A stretch of 64,000 bases of DNA from Bradyrhizobium sp. CB1650 (GCF_029761915.1 NZ_CP121695.1:806001-870000); one strand, 5' to 3'; positions 25,331 to 34,721 are shown, counted from the stretch's first letter. A program made the numbers and translations. The notes: generated by a model from the sequence alone, not told the origin.

Positions 25331-25987
25331 ATGAAGACGTTTCTTAGCATCGGAGCAGGGCCGGGAATCGGTTTCGCAACTGCTGAACGTTTTGCCAGGG
25401 AAGGCTTCCAGGCGGTTTTAGCCGCACGGAGCCTCGCCAAGACTCAAGAGCTCGCTGAAAGACTGAAAAAGAAGGGCTACAAAACTGACGTTCGTACGGT
25501 GGACGCGTCCGATCCGAAGAGCGTCGCGGAACTGGTCGCTGAAGTTCAGAAGCAGCACGGTTCAATCGACGTCTTGCACTACAACGCCGCATCGGCGCGC
25601 AAGGCAACCCTCTCCGAACAGCCGCGCGACAGCTTCAACGGTGATCTAGCCGTCAATATCGGAGGAGCGCTGGCCGCCGCTCAAGCTGTCGCCCCGAAGA
25701 TGGAAGAGCAAAAATCGGGTGCAATCCTGCTGACCGGAGGAGGCTTCGCACTCGCTCCCAGCCCGGAGTTTCTTTCGATCAGCATTGGCAAGGCCGGCCT
25801 TCGCGCTTTGGCCCACGCGCTGTTCGAACCGTTTCGACAAAAGGGAATCCACGTCGCGACAGTCACGGTGTCCACCTTTGTTTCCCCGGACTCGACGGAA
25901 GCCTCGTCGGTGGCCGATCACTTCTGGGACTTGTACAGCCAGCCCAAGGACTCTTGGGCCGTCGAGGCGAATTACGGCCCCCGATGA
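25331..25987 (+). CDS. Short-chain dehydrogenase-like protein lacking the catalytic Tyr
   Basis: This 218-residue Rossmann protein starts MKTFLSIGAGPGIGFATAERFA with GGAGGAG just upstream of ATG 25331. The usual YxxxK dyad reads I-S-I-G-K, so the catalytic Tyr is Ile. The C-terminal HFWDLYSQPKDSW resembles the C-terminal SYWQLYQQPKSAW of the SDR at 56641, which also lacks the Tyr. It is likely an SDR subfamily with altered chemistry or a non-redox role. It lies 156 bases after AraC. Confidence 0.8.
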   Translation: MKTFLSIGAGPGIGFATAERFAREGFQAVLAARSLAKTQELAERLKKKGYKTDVRTVDASDPKSVAELVAEVQKQHGSIDVLHYNAASARKATLSEQPRDSFNGDLAVNIGGALAAAQAVAPKMEEQKSGAILLTGGGFALAPSPEFLSISIGKAGLRALAHALFEPFRQKGIHVATVTVSTFVSPDSTEASSVADHFWDLYSQPKDSWAVEANYGPR

Positions 25988-26184
25988 CCACGTGGGCCGA
26001 TAGAACACCAGGCCTCCAAAGACCGACTTTGCATATCCAGATCGACTGTCGTGGGGGCTCAAACGGCTCCCCTCGCCGAGGCACTCTCGTGCTCCGACGT
26101 AAGCCCGGCCGCAGAAGATAAGCCAGCCGCTCGTGATGAGGCCAAGTTATCCGCCAACAATCCGCGGAGGCGCCGGCGTTAACA

Positions 26185-26215
26185 GCAATCGCTCTACAGG
26201 TACGGCAATCGCTCT
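26185..26215 (+). repeat. Direct-repeat module S3
   Basis: GCAATCGCTCT occurs at 26185-26195 and 26205-26215 with exactly 20-bp period. It lies 67 bases upstream of the small leader ORF at 26283 and is the most regular of the six copies. Confidence 0.75.
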
Positions 26216-26282
26216 GGCGCAGCCCTGGCTCCGATCCGATAGATCATCACGGTGCCCACGTCCAACCGGACGGAGAAGAGAG

Positions 26283-26576
26283 ATGATCTGGAAACGCATC
26301 GTCAGAGCCCGTGAGATTGCCCCGCGGCGGAGATTTGTCGCAACCGCGATCATATACGGGCTTTCCTTGGCTGTTCGCTTCACCTCGGCAACCGGCGAAC
26401 AAGTGGAAATTGCGGCGCAATCCATGCAAACAACCAATCCGGTGATGTCTGTCATAGCCAGAGCAGACGCTCCGCCTCCCTACGCCGCCTGGAGCCCGAA
26501 CATTGTCCAATCGGCTTTCATCAGCCGCGCCGGCCCGCTGCAATTGTCGTCGCTGACGGGCTGCCAAGCCCATTAG
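26283..26576 (+). CDS. Small protein with Tat-like leader
   Basis: This 97-residue ORF has GGAG seven bases before ATG. The N-terminus reads EIAPRRRFVATAIIYGLSLAVRF, a twin-arginine-like motif followed by a hydrophobic stretch, then a polar tail without recognised domains. Related leaders occur at 47942 (minus strand), as a broken copy at 33732, and as a diverged copy at 21735. It may be an exported peptide, or a leader lost from an exported protein. It lies upstream of the NDH-2 gene by 110 bases. Confidence 0.55.
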   Translation: MIWKRIVRAREIAPRRRFVATAIIYGLSLAVRFTSATGEQVEIAAQSMQTTNPVMSVIARADAPPPYAAWSPNIVQSAFISRAGPLQLSSLTGCQAH

Positions 26577-26686
26577 GGACCGATTCCGTCTCAGTTTTCG
26601 CGTCGTTGTCGAACGCAAGAGCTCTCCCGGAAGGAGAGCGGCGGCGGCGCGCGCGTCCTAGAAGTCAAACCAGAGGAGTACATCAC

Positions 26687-27901
26687 GTGCGTCTAGTCAT
26701 CATCGGCGCCGGCTTCGCCGGCATGTACGCTGCACTTTCCGCTGCCCGCCTCCGCGATGTCCAGGGGGTCTCGCCAGAAGAACTCGAGATCGCGCTGGTT
26801 GCGCCGGAGCCCACGCTTGTGGTCCGCCCACGCCTCTATGAACAAAAGCCCGAGACTCTGACAGCGCCCCTCCTTGACGTCTTCAAGGCCATCGACGTTG
26901 TCTACGTGCAAGGCAGCGCAGAGACGGTCGACACCAAGTCGCGGGCGGTGCACATCGCCTCTCTTGATGGCGCAAAGAAGCTCTCCTACGACCGGCTGGT
27001 CGTGGCTACCGGCAGCAAGCTGTTCCGTCCGAACATTCCGGGACTTGCGGAGCACGGCTTTGCCGTCGACTCGATCGATGATGCGGTTGCGCTCGACAAA
27101 CACCTCCATGGCTTGGCCCGACGGCCGGCCTTGAATGGGCGCGATACGGTCGTCGTCGCGGGCGGTGGCTTCACCGGCATCGAGGCGGCGACCGAAATGC
27201 CCGCGCGGCTGCGCGAGATCCTCGGCAAAAATGCCAAGCCGCGCGTCGTCATCATCGAGCGCAACCCCGCGATCGCGCCTGACATGGGCGACGAGGCCCG
27301 CCCTGTCATCGAGGCCGCCCTGCGCAAGCTCGGTGTCGAAACACTGCTCGGCACCGGCGTCGCCTCGCTCGACGCATCCGGCGTCACGCTTTCCAGCGGT
27401 GAGCACATCGAAGCCGAGACCGTGGTCTGGGCCGCAGGCATCCGAGCCGCGCCGTTGACTCAGCAAATCCCAGCCGAGCGGGACAATTTCGGCCGGCTGC
27501 TGGTCGACCGCGACCTGCGCGTGCCTGGGGTCGCTGGTGTCTTCGCTACCGGCGATGCCGCGCGCGCCGCCTGCGACGATGATGGCAACTATGCCCTGAT
27601 GTCCTGTCAGCATGCGACGCGGATGGGGGCTTTCGCAGGCAATAACGCCGCCGCGGAGCTCCTCGGCGTCCCGACCAAGCCGTATCACCAGAAGGGCTAC
27701 GTCACCTGCCTAGACCTGGGGGAGGCCGGTGCGCTGTTCACTACCGGCTGGGAGCGCAAAGTAGCGATGGTCGACGATGTCGCCAAGAAGACCAAGCGGG
27801 AGATCAATACTGTGTGGATCTATCCGCCCAAGGCCGAGCGCGCCGCCGCGCTGGCATCCGCCGATCCCCCACACGTTAGTGACGTGAGCGGCTTCCTCTA
27901 G
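26687..27901 (+). CDS. Type II NADH dehydrogenase-like FAD oxidoreductase
   Basis: The 404-residue protein starts VRLVIIGAGFAGMYAALSAAR (FAD site) at GTG 26687, with GAGGAG eight bases upstream. It contains VVVAGGGFTGIEAATEM (NADH site), ERNPAIAPDM and GVAGVFATGDAARA (second FAD site). Such proteins pass electrons from NADH to quinone at the membrane surface without proton pumping. The C-terminal REINTVWIYPP region is short, with no clear membrane anchor. It could feed quinol to the CioAB oxidase encoded 8 kb downstream. Confidence 0.82.
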   Translation: MRLVIIGAGFAGMYAALSAARLRDVQGVSPEELEIALVAPEPTLVVRPRLYEQKPETLTAPLLDVFKAIDVVYVQGSAETVDTKSRAVHIASLDGAKKLSYDRLVVATGSKLFRPNIPGLAEHGFAVDSIDDAVALDKHLHGLARRPALNGRDTVVVAGGGFTGIEAATEMPARLREILGKNAKPRVVIIERNPAIAPDMGDEARPVIEAALRKLGVETLLGTGVASLDASGVTLSSGEHIEAETVVWAAGIRAAPLTQQIPAERDNFGRLLVDRDLRVPGVAGVFATGDAARAACDDDGNYALMSCQHATRMGAFAGNNAAAELLGVPTKPYHQKGYVTCLDLGEAGALFTTGWERKVAMVDDVAKKTKREINTVWIYPPKAERAAALASADPPHVSDVSGFL

Positions 27902-27972
27902 AGCAATACCAGCCGCGCTCCGGAACGCGGAGCGCGGTCTGTACACGCCAGCCCAGTTTGGAGCTCAACTCG

Positions 27973-28430
27973 ATGAAACACGAAACCGTGCGTGCGACGG
28001 CGTTCGCCATGCCGCTGACGAACCCGGGCGCGTCCCCTACGACATGATGGAGGTGTCGAGCCGGCAGAAGGACATCCAGTATTCGAGCCGAACACGCGCC
28101 GTCACAGACCAGGTGTTGCGGATGCAGAAGATGCGTCAGGCGCTGCTCCGGACGCTGGAGAAATTGCCTGATAGCGCAAAGCAGGATCCTGAAATGCGCG
28201 CAATCGCCGATCTCGCGCGGCATCGTTCGCACAACATCGTCCACCTGATCTATCAGACCAAACTCCACGAGGGCCATTCGAGGGACTACGAGTTCGGACT
28301 GAGCGCGATGCGTGCCCATTGGCAGAGCGGACTGGAGGACATCCGGCGCACGCTCTCTGACTGGCGGCGCCTCGATCCGCCGCCTCCGGAACTTGGCATC
28401 GTCACTCATGACATCCACCGTCGCGATTGA
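27973..28430 (+). pseudogene. Scrambled acetoacetate decarboxylase / patatin remnant
   Basis: The first 63 bases encode an N-terminus (RATAFAMPLTNPG) like the acetoacetate decarboxylase start at 44175. After a frame change, 28036-28430 encodes EVSSRQKDIQYSSRTRA through RDYEFGLSAMRAHWQSG, matching only the C-terminal third of the intact patatin (44233-45513). The lipase catalytic Ser and Asp are absent. It is a deletion product of a duplicated patatin/decarboxylase locus. Confidence 0.75.
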
Positions 28431-28469
28431 GCTCGTGGCACCGCTGATTGGAAGAAACGCCATGTCGAC
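28369..28469 (+). repeat. ~100-bp direct repeat shared with 29106-29209
   Basis: The end of the patatin remnant and the bases before the membrane-protein ATG recur after the truncated dehydrogenase, again ending at an ATGTCGAC start (HlyD gene). The duplication explains the odd C-terminal tail of the 28869 fragment. Confidence 0.7.
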
Positions 28470-28794
28470 CACGGAACCTCGCACGAACCTCAATAGGCCC
28501 GCGCATGAAGCCGGTGCTCGTACCGACGCGCCGTCTCGTCTCGGTGCCGGGTCAGGGATAATCATCCTCCTCTTGCTTCTCTTGTTGATCGCAGCGGGCT
28601 TCGTCGCCTACGTCGGCTGGACACTCGCGGACGGGATAGAAGTCTCGACAGCAGGTTATGTGGCAATGGCGATCGGAGTGCTCTTCTCACTTCTCGTCGG
28701 ATGCGGCCTTATGGCGCTCGTCTTCTACAGCAGCCGGAGCGGGTACGACGAACCACCCGTATTGATCGAGCACCGCCCCGATGTGCCCAGCTAA
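28462..28794 (+). CDS. Small two-helix membrane protein
   Basis: This 110-residue protein has a polar N-terminus, a Leu-rich transmembrane segment (about 33-55) and a second one (about 68-88), ending in YDEPPVLIEHRPDVPS. The ribosome site is GGAAG. No family was recognised. It sits between two gene remnants, so its expression is uncertain. Confidence 0.6.
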   Translation: MSTTEPRTNLNRPAHEAGARTDAPSRLGAGSGIIILLLLLLLIAAGFVAYVGWTLADGIEVSTAGYVAMAIGVLFSLLVGCGLMALVFYSSRSGYDEPPVLIEHRPDVPS

Positions 28795-28868
28795 AGCGGG
28801 CGCGTTACTGCACGGCCGAAGTGATGTTTGCAGAATCTTCAGGACGGCCGAACTTGAGAGGAAATCCC

Positions 28869-29174
28869 ATGCTTAAGAGCAAGGTAGCCACCGTCACCGG
28901 ATCGACCAGTGGCATTGGACTTGGAATTGCGAAAGAGCTCGCAAGACTCCGCGCCGACATCGTGCTGAACGGGTCCGGCGACGCCAAAGCGATCGAGGCG
29001 ACCCGCAGCGGCATCGAGCGTGCGCACGGCGTGCGCGTCGCCTATGACGGCGCCGACATGTCGAAGGGCGATGCCGTGCGCAAACTGATCGAGCCGACCG
29101 GCGACGCCTCGACCCGCCGCCCTCTCAGCCCGCCATTGTCACCCATGATATCCACCGCCGCGATTGAGATCTAG
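28869..29174 (+). pseudogene. Truncated 3-hydroxybutyrate dehydrogenase
   Basis: Residues 1-78 (MLKSKVATVTGSTSGIGLGIAKELA..DMSKGDAVRKLIEPT) closely match the intact dehydrogenase at 32519. After that the frame enters the ~100-bp patatin-tail repeat and ends 23 residues later. The catalytic YxxxK is absent, so it is non-functional. Confidence 0.85.
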
Positions 29175-29201
29175 CACCGTTCGCAGATTTCGGAGAAAGC
29201 C

Positions 29202-30365
29202 ATGTCGACTCTTGCCTGCGCTTATGAGCAGAAAGCAAAGATTAGCCTTCGCCCGTCGCGCCAGGCAATCCGGCGCGGAGCGCTCGCGTTCGCCACGGCA
29301 CTCGGCGTCGCCGGGGCTGCCGTTTACGGCCACTACTATCTCACGACAGGCCGTTTCTTGGAGACGACCGACGACGCCTATGTCAAAGCCGATTCCACGA
29401 TCATCGCACCAAAGGTCTCCGGCTACATCGCCAAGGTGCTCGTTTCCGACAATGAGGCGGTCAGGGCTGGCCAAGTGCTGGCGCGGATTGATGACCGTGA
29501 CTTCAAGACTGCGCTCAACCAGGCCAAAGCCGACGTTGCGGCCTCCGAAGCCGCGGTGAAGAACCTGGATGCGCAGATCGAGTTGCAGGAACCGCTGATC
29601 CAACAGCAGGCGGCCGAGGTCGATGCGACCGAAGCCACGTTGAAGTTCGCTCAGCAGGAGCGTGCACGCTATGACGACCTGATGAAATCGGGTGCAGGCA
29701 CAATTCAACGTGCTCAGCAGACCGATGCGGCGTTGCGCTCGCAGACCGCACAGCTGCAGCAGGGCAAAGCGGGATTGCTCGCGGCCAACAAGAAGGTCGA
29801 GGTGCTCGCAACCCAGCGTGCGCAAGCCGCGGCGCAACTCGATCGCGTGCGCGCGGTCGAACAACAGGCCGCTCTGAATCTCTCTTACACGCTGATCACG
29901 GCGCCAGTGGACGGTACGGTCGGCGCACGGACGCTTCGGGTCGGCCAATTTGTGCAAGCCGGAACGCAGCTGATGGCGGTGGTGCCGCTCGATCAAGTCT
30001 ACGTGGTCGCAAAGTACAAGGAGACTCAGCTTACCCACGTGCGGGCCGGCCAGCCGGTCGAGCTACGGGTCGACAGCTTCCGCTCGACCAGATTGAAGGG
30101 GCATGTCGACAGCCTGTCGCCGGCAAGCGGCCTGGAATTCGCCCTGCTGCCGCCCGACAACGCCACCGGCAACTTCACCAAGATCGTGCAGCGCATGCCG
30201 GTGAAGATCGTGCTCGACGACCACCACCTGAACGGCCTCCTGCGTCCCGGAATGTCGGCTGAGCCGACCGTCAATACCCGGTCCGCCATCGCCAAGCGTG
30301 ACGCCCAGAGGCGGCTCGCCGCGCGCGGCAGCGGGCCTGACGAAGACGTCCTCCCTCGCATGTGA
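29202..30365 (+). CDS. HlyD/EmrA-type membrane fusion protein
   Basis: The 387-residue protein has an inner-membrane helix at about 26-46, the barrel-lipoyl start TTDDAYVKADSTIIAPKVSGYIAKVLV, a long coiled-coil hairpin (about 105-220), and the second lipoyl half VDGTVGARTLRVGQFVQAGTQLMAVVP. It would bridge the inner-membrane transporter encoded 10 bases downstream to an outer-membrane channel. No TolC-like gene is present. Confidence 0.92.
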   Translation: MSTLACAYEQKAKISLRPSRQAIRRGALAFATALGVAGAAVYGHYYLTTGRFLETTDDAYVKADSTIIAPKVSGYIAKVLVSDNEAVRAGQVLARIDDRDFKTALNQAKADVAASEAAVKNLDAQIELQEPLIQQQAAEVDATEATLKFAQQERARYDDLMKSGAGTIQRAQQTDAALRSQTAQLQQGKAGLLAANKKVEVLATQRAQAAAQLDRVRAVEQQAALNLSYTLITAPVDGTVGARTLRVGQFVQAGTQLMAVVPLDQVYVVAKYKETQLTHVRAGQPVELRVDSFRSTRLKGHVDSLSPASGLEFALLPPDNATGNFTKIVQRMPVKIVLDDHHLNGLLRPGMSAEPTVNTRSAIAKRDAQRRLAARGSGPDEDVLPRM

Positions 30366-30375
30366 GCAGACGGCC

Positions 30376-31986
30376 ATGACGACGCTGCAAACCACCATCG
30401 ATGCCGCCCCCGCGGGCGAACGCCAGCCACCGGCCGCGCCCCCGGCCGTCTCCGCCAAGACCTGGCTCGCAGTGACCGGGGCCACTCTGGGCGCCTTCAT
30501 GGCGGTTCTGAACATCCAGATCGTCAATGCATCCCTCGCAAATATCCAGGGTGGGATAGGTGCGGGCATCGATGACGGCGGCTGGATCTCGACGTCCTAC
30601 CTGATCGCGGAGATCGTGGTGATTCCCTTGAGCGGCTGGCTCGCCCAGGTGTTCTCGGTCCGCATCTATCTGCTCACCAACGCCGCGCTGTTTCTGGTGT
30701 TCTCGGCGGCCTGCGCGCTCGCGCAGAACCTGCCGCAGATGATCCTGCTGCGCGCCGTGCAGGGCTTTACTGGCGGCGTCCTGATCCCGATGGCATTCAC
30801 GCTCATCATCACACTGCTGCCGAAGGCCAAACAACCAATCGGACTCGCGATGTTCGCGATTTCCGCGACGTTCGCTCCGGCCATCGGCCCCACCATCGGG
30901 GGCTATTTGACCGAGAATTTCGGCTGGGAATACGTCTTCTACGTCAACATCGTGCCGGGCGCGATCATGATCGCCATGCTCTACGTCTCACTCGAAGCTG
31001 CGCCCATGAAGCTGACGCTGCTCGCGGAAGGCGACTGGGCCGGCATTGCCACGATGGCCATCGGGCTTGCCGCACTTCAGACCGTGCTGGAAGAAGGCAA
31101 CAAGGACGACTGGTTTGGCTCGCCTTTCATCGTTCGGCTGACCATCGTCGCCGCGGTTGCGCTGACGCTGTTTCTCGCAATCGAACTTGCCGCGAAGAAG
31201 CCGTTGCTCAATCTGCGAATTCTGTTCCGTCGCAATTTCGGCTTCGGAGTGCTCGCGAACTTCCTACTCGGCGTATCGCTGTATGGTTCGGTCTATATCC
31301 TGCCGGTCTACCTCTCCCGCATCCAGGGCTACAACTCCGAGCAGATCGGCCTGGTGCTGGCATGGACCGGCCTGCCGCAGCTTGTGCTGATCCCGTTGGT
31401 CCCCCGCCTGATGCAACGGTTCGATCCCCGCCTTGTCATCGGGATCGGCTTCGTGCTCTTCGGCAGCTCGAATTTCATGAACATCTACATGACCAACGAC
31501 TATGCGGCCGATCAGCTCTTCTGGCCGAACGTCATCCGCGCGCTTGGTCAGGCCCTAGTCTTTGCACCGCTTTCGGCGGTGGCCACGGCCGGAATCGAGG
31601 CCGAGAATGCCGGATCCGCATCCGCCCTGTTCAACATGATGCGCAACCTCGGCGGCGCGATCGGCATCGCCGCGCTTCAGACGCTGCTCACCAAGCGCGA
31701 GCAGTACCATTCCAACGTTCTCACGCAGCACGTCACGATGTTCGAGCAGGCAACTCGTACCCGCCTCGATCAACTCACGCAGTACTTCATGAGCCATGGC
31801 GTGATCGACCGCGTCGATGCCGTCCACCATGCCTATGTCGTGATCGGCAAGATCGTCCAGAAGCAGGCCTTCATCCTCGGCTTCAGCGACACCTTCTATC
31901 TGCTCGGCGTCTCGCAGATCGTCGCCCTCATGGCGGCGCTAATGCTCACCAAGCCCGACCGCCTCGACGCTGGCGGCGCCCACTGA
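30376..31986 (+). CDS. DHA2-family (EmrB/QacA) MFS efflux transporter
   Basis: The 536-residue protein starts MTTLQTTIDAAP. It has about 14 hydrophobic segments and the DHA2 signatures TLGAFMAVLNIQIVNASLANIQ, WISTSYLIAEIVVIPLSGWLAQ and GFTGGVLIPMAF. With the preceding HlyD protein it forms a drug or fatty-acid/phenolic efflux pump driven by protons. Ten-base spacing implies one transcript. A 3' fragment of a similar transporter lies at 39597. Confidence 0.92.
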   Translation: MTTLQTTIDAAPAGERQPPAAPPAVSAKTWLAVTGATLGAFMAVLNIQIVNASLANIQGGIGAGIDDGGWISTSYLIAEIVVIPLSGWLAQVFSVRIYLLTNAALFLVFSAACALAQNLPQMILLRAVQGFTGGVLIPMAFTLIITLLPKAKQPIGLAMFAISATFAPAIGPTIGGYLTENFGWEYVFYVNIVPGAIMIAMLYVSLEAAPMKLTLLAEGDWAGIATMAIGLAALQTVLEEGNKDDWFGSPFIVRLTIVAAVALTLFLAIELAAKKPLLNLRILFRRNFGFGVLANFLLGVSLYGSVYILPVYLSRIQGYNSEQIGLVLAWTGLPQLVLIPLVPRLMQRFDPRLVIGIGFVLFGSSNFMNIYMTNDYAADQLFWPNVIRALGQALVFAPLSAVATAGIEAENAGSASALFNMMRNLGGAIGIAALQTLLTKREQYHSNVLTQHVTMFEQATRTRLDQLTQYFMSHGVIDRVDAVHHAYVVIGKIVQKQAFILGFSDTFYLLGVSQIVALMAALMLTKPDRLDAGGAH

Positions 31987-32014
31987 CCATCTTCAACCCC
32001 GGAGGAGAATGTCC

Positions 32015-32476
32015 ATGAAGCCTCGCATGAATTTCTATCAGGCCGCGCCAGAGAGCATCAAAGCGTTGACCGCCGTGGAGACCCAGATCCAGTCATCCGG
32101 TCTCGAGCAGTCCCTGGTCGAGCTCGTCAAGACCCGCGCCTCGCAGATCAATGGCTGTGCGTTCTGCATAAACATGCACACGCAGGATGCGCGAAAGCAC
32201 GGCGAAACCGAGCAGCGACTTTATCTCCTGAACGCTTGGCACGATTCGCCACTCTACACCGATCGCGAACGCGCGGCGTTGGCCTGGACCGAGGCGGTGA
32301 CGCTGATCTCCGAAACTCACGCGCCCGACGATGTTTATCAGGAGCTTCGCAAGCACTTCTCCGAATCCGAGGCCATGAACCTGACGATGCTGATCGGAAC
32401 TATCAACGCATGGAACAGGCTCGCGATCGCCTTCCGTCCTGTGCCGCCCAAAGCAAAGGCAGCGACGGCCGCCTGA
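32015..32476 (+). CDS. Carboxymuconolactone decarboxylase/AhpD-like protein
   Basis: The 153-residue protein has the AhpD-like motif ELVKTRASQINGCAFCINMH, in which the CxxC and His are the redox-active centre of alkylhydroperoxidases. ATG 32015 is preferred to 32009 because GGAGG then sits nine bases away. It follows the MFS gene by 28 bases and may be in the same transcript, fitting an oxidative or electrophile stress role. Confidence 0.87.
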   Translation: MKPRMNFYQAAPESIKALTAVETQIQSSGLEQSLVELVKTRASQINGCAFCINMHTQDARKHGETEQRLYLLNAWHDSPLYTDRERAALAWTEAVTLISETHAPDDVYQELRKHFSESEAMNLTMLIGTINAWNRLAIAFRPVPPKAKAATAA

Positions 32477-32518
32477 TTTGGCGCGAGTTGCATTCTCAAA
32501 CACCGAAGGGAGCTCTCC

Positions 32519-33301
32519 ATGTTGAAGGGAAAAGTAGCGATCGTCACCGGGTCGACCAGCGGCATCGGACTGGGCATCGCGAAGGAATTGGCCAAACTCG
32601 GCGCCGACCTAGTGTTGAACGGCCTCGGTGATGCCGGCGAGATCGAGGCGATCCGGAGCGGCATCGAACGTGATCACGGCGTGCGCGTCATCTACGATGG
32701 CGCCGATATGTCAAAGGAACAAGCCGTGCGCGGATTGATCGCCAGAACGATCGATAAGTTCGGACGTCTCGATATCCTGGTGAATAATGCCGGCATCCAG
32801 TTCACCGCGTCGGTCGAGGAATTTCCTACTTCCAAGTGGAATGCAATTCTCGATATCAATCTTTCCGCTGCATTTCACGGAATTGCCGCGGCGGTGCCCC
32901 AGATGAAAAAACAGCGTTGGGGGCGGATCGTTAACGTCGCTTCGACGCACGGCCTCGTCGCGTCAACACACAAGGCCGCCTACGTTGCGGCCAAGCACGG
33001 GCTGGTTGGTCTGACCAAGGTGGTCGGCCTGGAGACGGCCGGCAGCGGCGTCACTTGCAATACGATCTGTCCGGGTTGGGTTCGAACGCCCCTTGTTGAA
33101 AAGCAAATCAGCGACATCGCCGCGCAAAAGCAAATAAGCCAGAAGGAAGCGGCCGAGGAGATTCTGGCGGAGAAGCAGCCGTCTCTGGATTTTGTCTCGC
33201 CCTCGCAGCTGGGCGGCACCGTGGCCTTCCTCTGTTCGTCTGCAGCAGACCAGATCACGGGCACAGCAATCGCAGTCGACGGCGGCTGGACCGCACAGTA
33301 G
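32519..33301 (+). CDS. 3-hydroxybutyrate dehydrogenase
   Basis: The 260-residue SDR has TGSTSGIGLGIA (NAD site), NNAGIQ, catalytic Ser in VASTHG, and YVAAKHG (YxxxK). VTCNTICPGWVRTPLVEKQI and QPSLDFVSPSQLGG are characteristic of D-3-hydroxybutyrate dehydrogenase, which interconverts 3-hydroxybutyrate and acetoacetate. It pairs functionally with the acetoacetate decarboxylase at 43438. The start has GGGAG upstream. A truncated twin is at 28869. Confidence 0.9.
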   Translation: MLKGKVAIVTGSTSGIGLGIAKELAKLGADLVLNGLGDAGEIEAIRSGIERDHGVRVIYDGADMSKEQAVRGLIARTIDKFGRLDILVNNAGIQFTASVEEFPTSKWNAILDINLSAAFHGIAAAVPQMKKQRWGRIVNVASTHGLVASTHKAAYVAAKHGLVGLTKVVGLETAGSGVTCNTICPGWVRTPLVEKQISDIAAQKQISQKEAAEEILAEKQPSLDFVSPSQLGGTVAFLCSSAADQITGTAIAVDGGWTAQ

Positions 33302-33324
33302 CAAAGCCAGCACCGCGGTATCAC

Positions 33325-33396
33325 GGGTCAGGCGGGTGGAGTGGCCGCGCAGGGAGTTCGCTGTGCTCAGGCTATTGGACCGCTCAACGCAATTAA
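33325..33396 (+). pseudogene. C-terminal remnant of the small GYWTAQRN protein
   Basis: This encodes GGWSGRAGSSLCSGYWTAQRN then a stop. It matches the last 21 residues of the intact small secreted protein at 39849-40208 (KWSGRAGNSPCSGYWTAQRN). Similarity continues a short way past the stop. Confidence 0.75.
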
Positions 33397-33584
33397 GCGG
33401 AGCCGGTGGCAATCGCGTACCAGAGAATGGTGGATTGGGCGGGTGACGCGGCAAAATTGCCGCGCCTGGAAGAGCAGCCGTCCTCGTCGCTCTGCACCGA
33501 CCAGATGGTCATTTTCACCGGCTTCTTCATTTCTGACGGCGAAGTAGTGACACTCTCTTCCCGTGCTGTTCGCCATCAGGAAGC

Positions 33585-33672
33585 GTTCGATGACAAGCGA
33601 AACCCGAGCGATTCGCGACGGTGCATGCGTTTGCAGCAATCCCTCTACAACTACGTCAATCGCTCAGGCGTA
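33585..33672 (+). repeat. AraC-tail remnant plus direct-repeat module S4
   Basis: This ~90-bp stretch is nearly identical to 39278-39366. It encodes a decayed AraC end (NPSDSRRCMR, stop lost), followed by half-sites at 33636 and 33656 (GCAATCCCTCT and a degenerate TCAATCGCTCA) with 20-bp period. It lies upstream of the broken leader and the alpha/beta hydrolase. Confidence 0.7.
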
Positions 33673-33731
33673 GCGACCCACTTGCTTCGCTAGAAGTCGT
33701 CGTGCTCACGCCAACTACACGGATGCGAACA

Positions 33732-33890
33732 ATGGTCTGAAACAACTCCATCAGCCGGCTCGCGAACACCTCGCGACGAAAAGTACTAGCGGCCACGCTC
33801 ACGTACGGCATTTCGCTGACCATTCGTTCCACTTCGGCGACCGGCAAAGAAGCAGAGATTTTGACTTCTTCTACTGAAAGGATGGATCCT
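33732..33890 (+). pseudogene. Broken Tat-like leader fused in frame to the hydrolase
   Basis: ATG GTC TGA aligns with ATG ATC TGG of the leader at 26283, so Trp3 has become a stop. The following frame ([30 protein letters not shown]) matches RRRFVATAIIYGLSLAVRFTSATGEQVEI and continues without a stop into the hydrolase at 33891. This suggests an ancestral exported, leader-bearing hydrolase. Confidence 0.6.
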
Positions 33891-34721
33891 ATGACCACAG
33901 TCACCACCAAAGATGGCGTCCAGATCTTCTACAAGGAGTGGGGGCCGAAGTCGGCCCAGCCCATTGTGTTTCATCACGGCTGGCCGCTGAGCTCTGACGA
34001 CTGGGAGAACCAGATGCTCTTCTTCGTCGACAAGGGTTATCGTGTCATCGCCCATGATCGCCGCGGTCACGGCCGCTCGAGCCAGGTGAGCGACGGCCAT
34101 GACATGGATCACTACGCAGCCGATGTTGCTGCGGTCGTCGACCATCTCGATCTTCGCAATGCCATTCACGTCGGCCATTCTACAGGCGGCGGCGAGGCAG
34201 CCCGATACGTCGCGCGCCACGGCCGGGATCGCGTGGCCAAGTTGGTCCTGATTGGGGCCGTGCCGCCGCTGATGCTGAAGACAGCAGCCAATCCCGGCGG
34301 CTTGCCTATTGAAGTGTTTGACGGATTGCGCAGGCAGCTCGCAGACAACAGGTCGCAGTTCTATCTCGATTTCGCGAGCGGTCCATTCTACGGCTACAAC
34401 CGTCCTGGCGCTAAGGCATCGCAGGCGGTCGTCTGGAATTGGTGGCGCCAGGGCATGATGGGCGGCGCCAAGGCGCACTACGACGGCATCAAAGCGTTCT
34501 CGGAGACCGACTTCAACGAGGACCTGAAGAACATTGCTGTGCCCACGCTCGTCGTGCACGGAAGTGACGATCAGATCGTGCCCGTTGCCGACTCCGCGCC
34601 GCTGTCGGCGAAGCTGCTGAAGCGCAGCACTATCAAGATCTACGAGAGGCTGCCGCACGGCCTGTGCACGACTCATGCTGACCTCGTCAACACCGAGTTG
34701 CTTTCGTTCATGGCGACCTAA
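33891..34721 (+). CDS. Alpha/beta hydrolase, non-haem chloroperoxidase-like
   Basis: The 276-residue protein has the oxyanion [18 protein letters not shown], nucleophile GHSTGGGE, acid HGSDDQIVP and late His (LPHGL..THAD). This pattern fits cofactor-free haloperoxidase/esterase relatives. ATG 33891 follows GAAAGGA by eight bases. Three damaged copies of the gene (39476, 40294, 41190) lie downstream in the island. Substrate unknown. Confidence 0.88.
   Translation: MTTVTTKDGVQIFYKEWGPKSAQPIVFHHGWPLSSDDWENQMLFFVDKGYRVIAHDRRGHGRSSQVSDGHDMDHYAADVAAVVDHLDLRNAIHVGHSTGGGEAARYVARHGRDRVAKLVLIGAVPPLMLKTAANPGGLPIEVFDGLRRQLADNRSQFYLDFASGPFYGYNRPGAKASQAVVWNWWRQGMMGGAKAHYDGIKAFSETDFNEDLKNIAVPTLVVHGSDDQIVPVADSAPLSAKLLKRSTIKIYERLPHGLCTTHADLVNTELLSFMAT

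Noticed and set aside
29202..31986. HlyD/MFS pair as the export system of the giant RTX protein
   Set aside because: RTX export needs an ABC ATPase with its HlyD partner; this pair is of the EmrAB type and lies on a different island unit.
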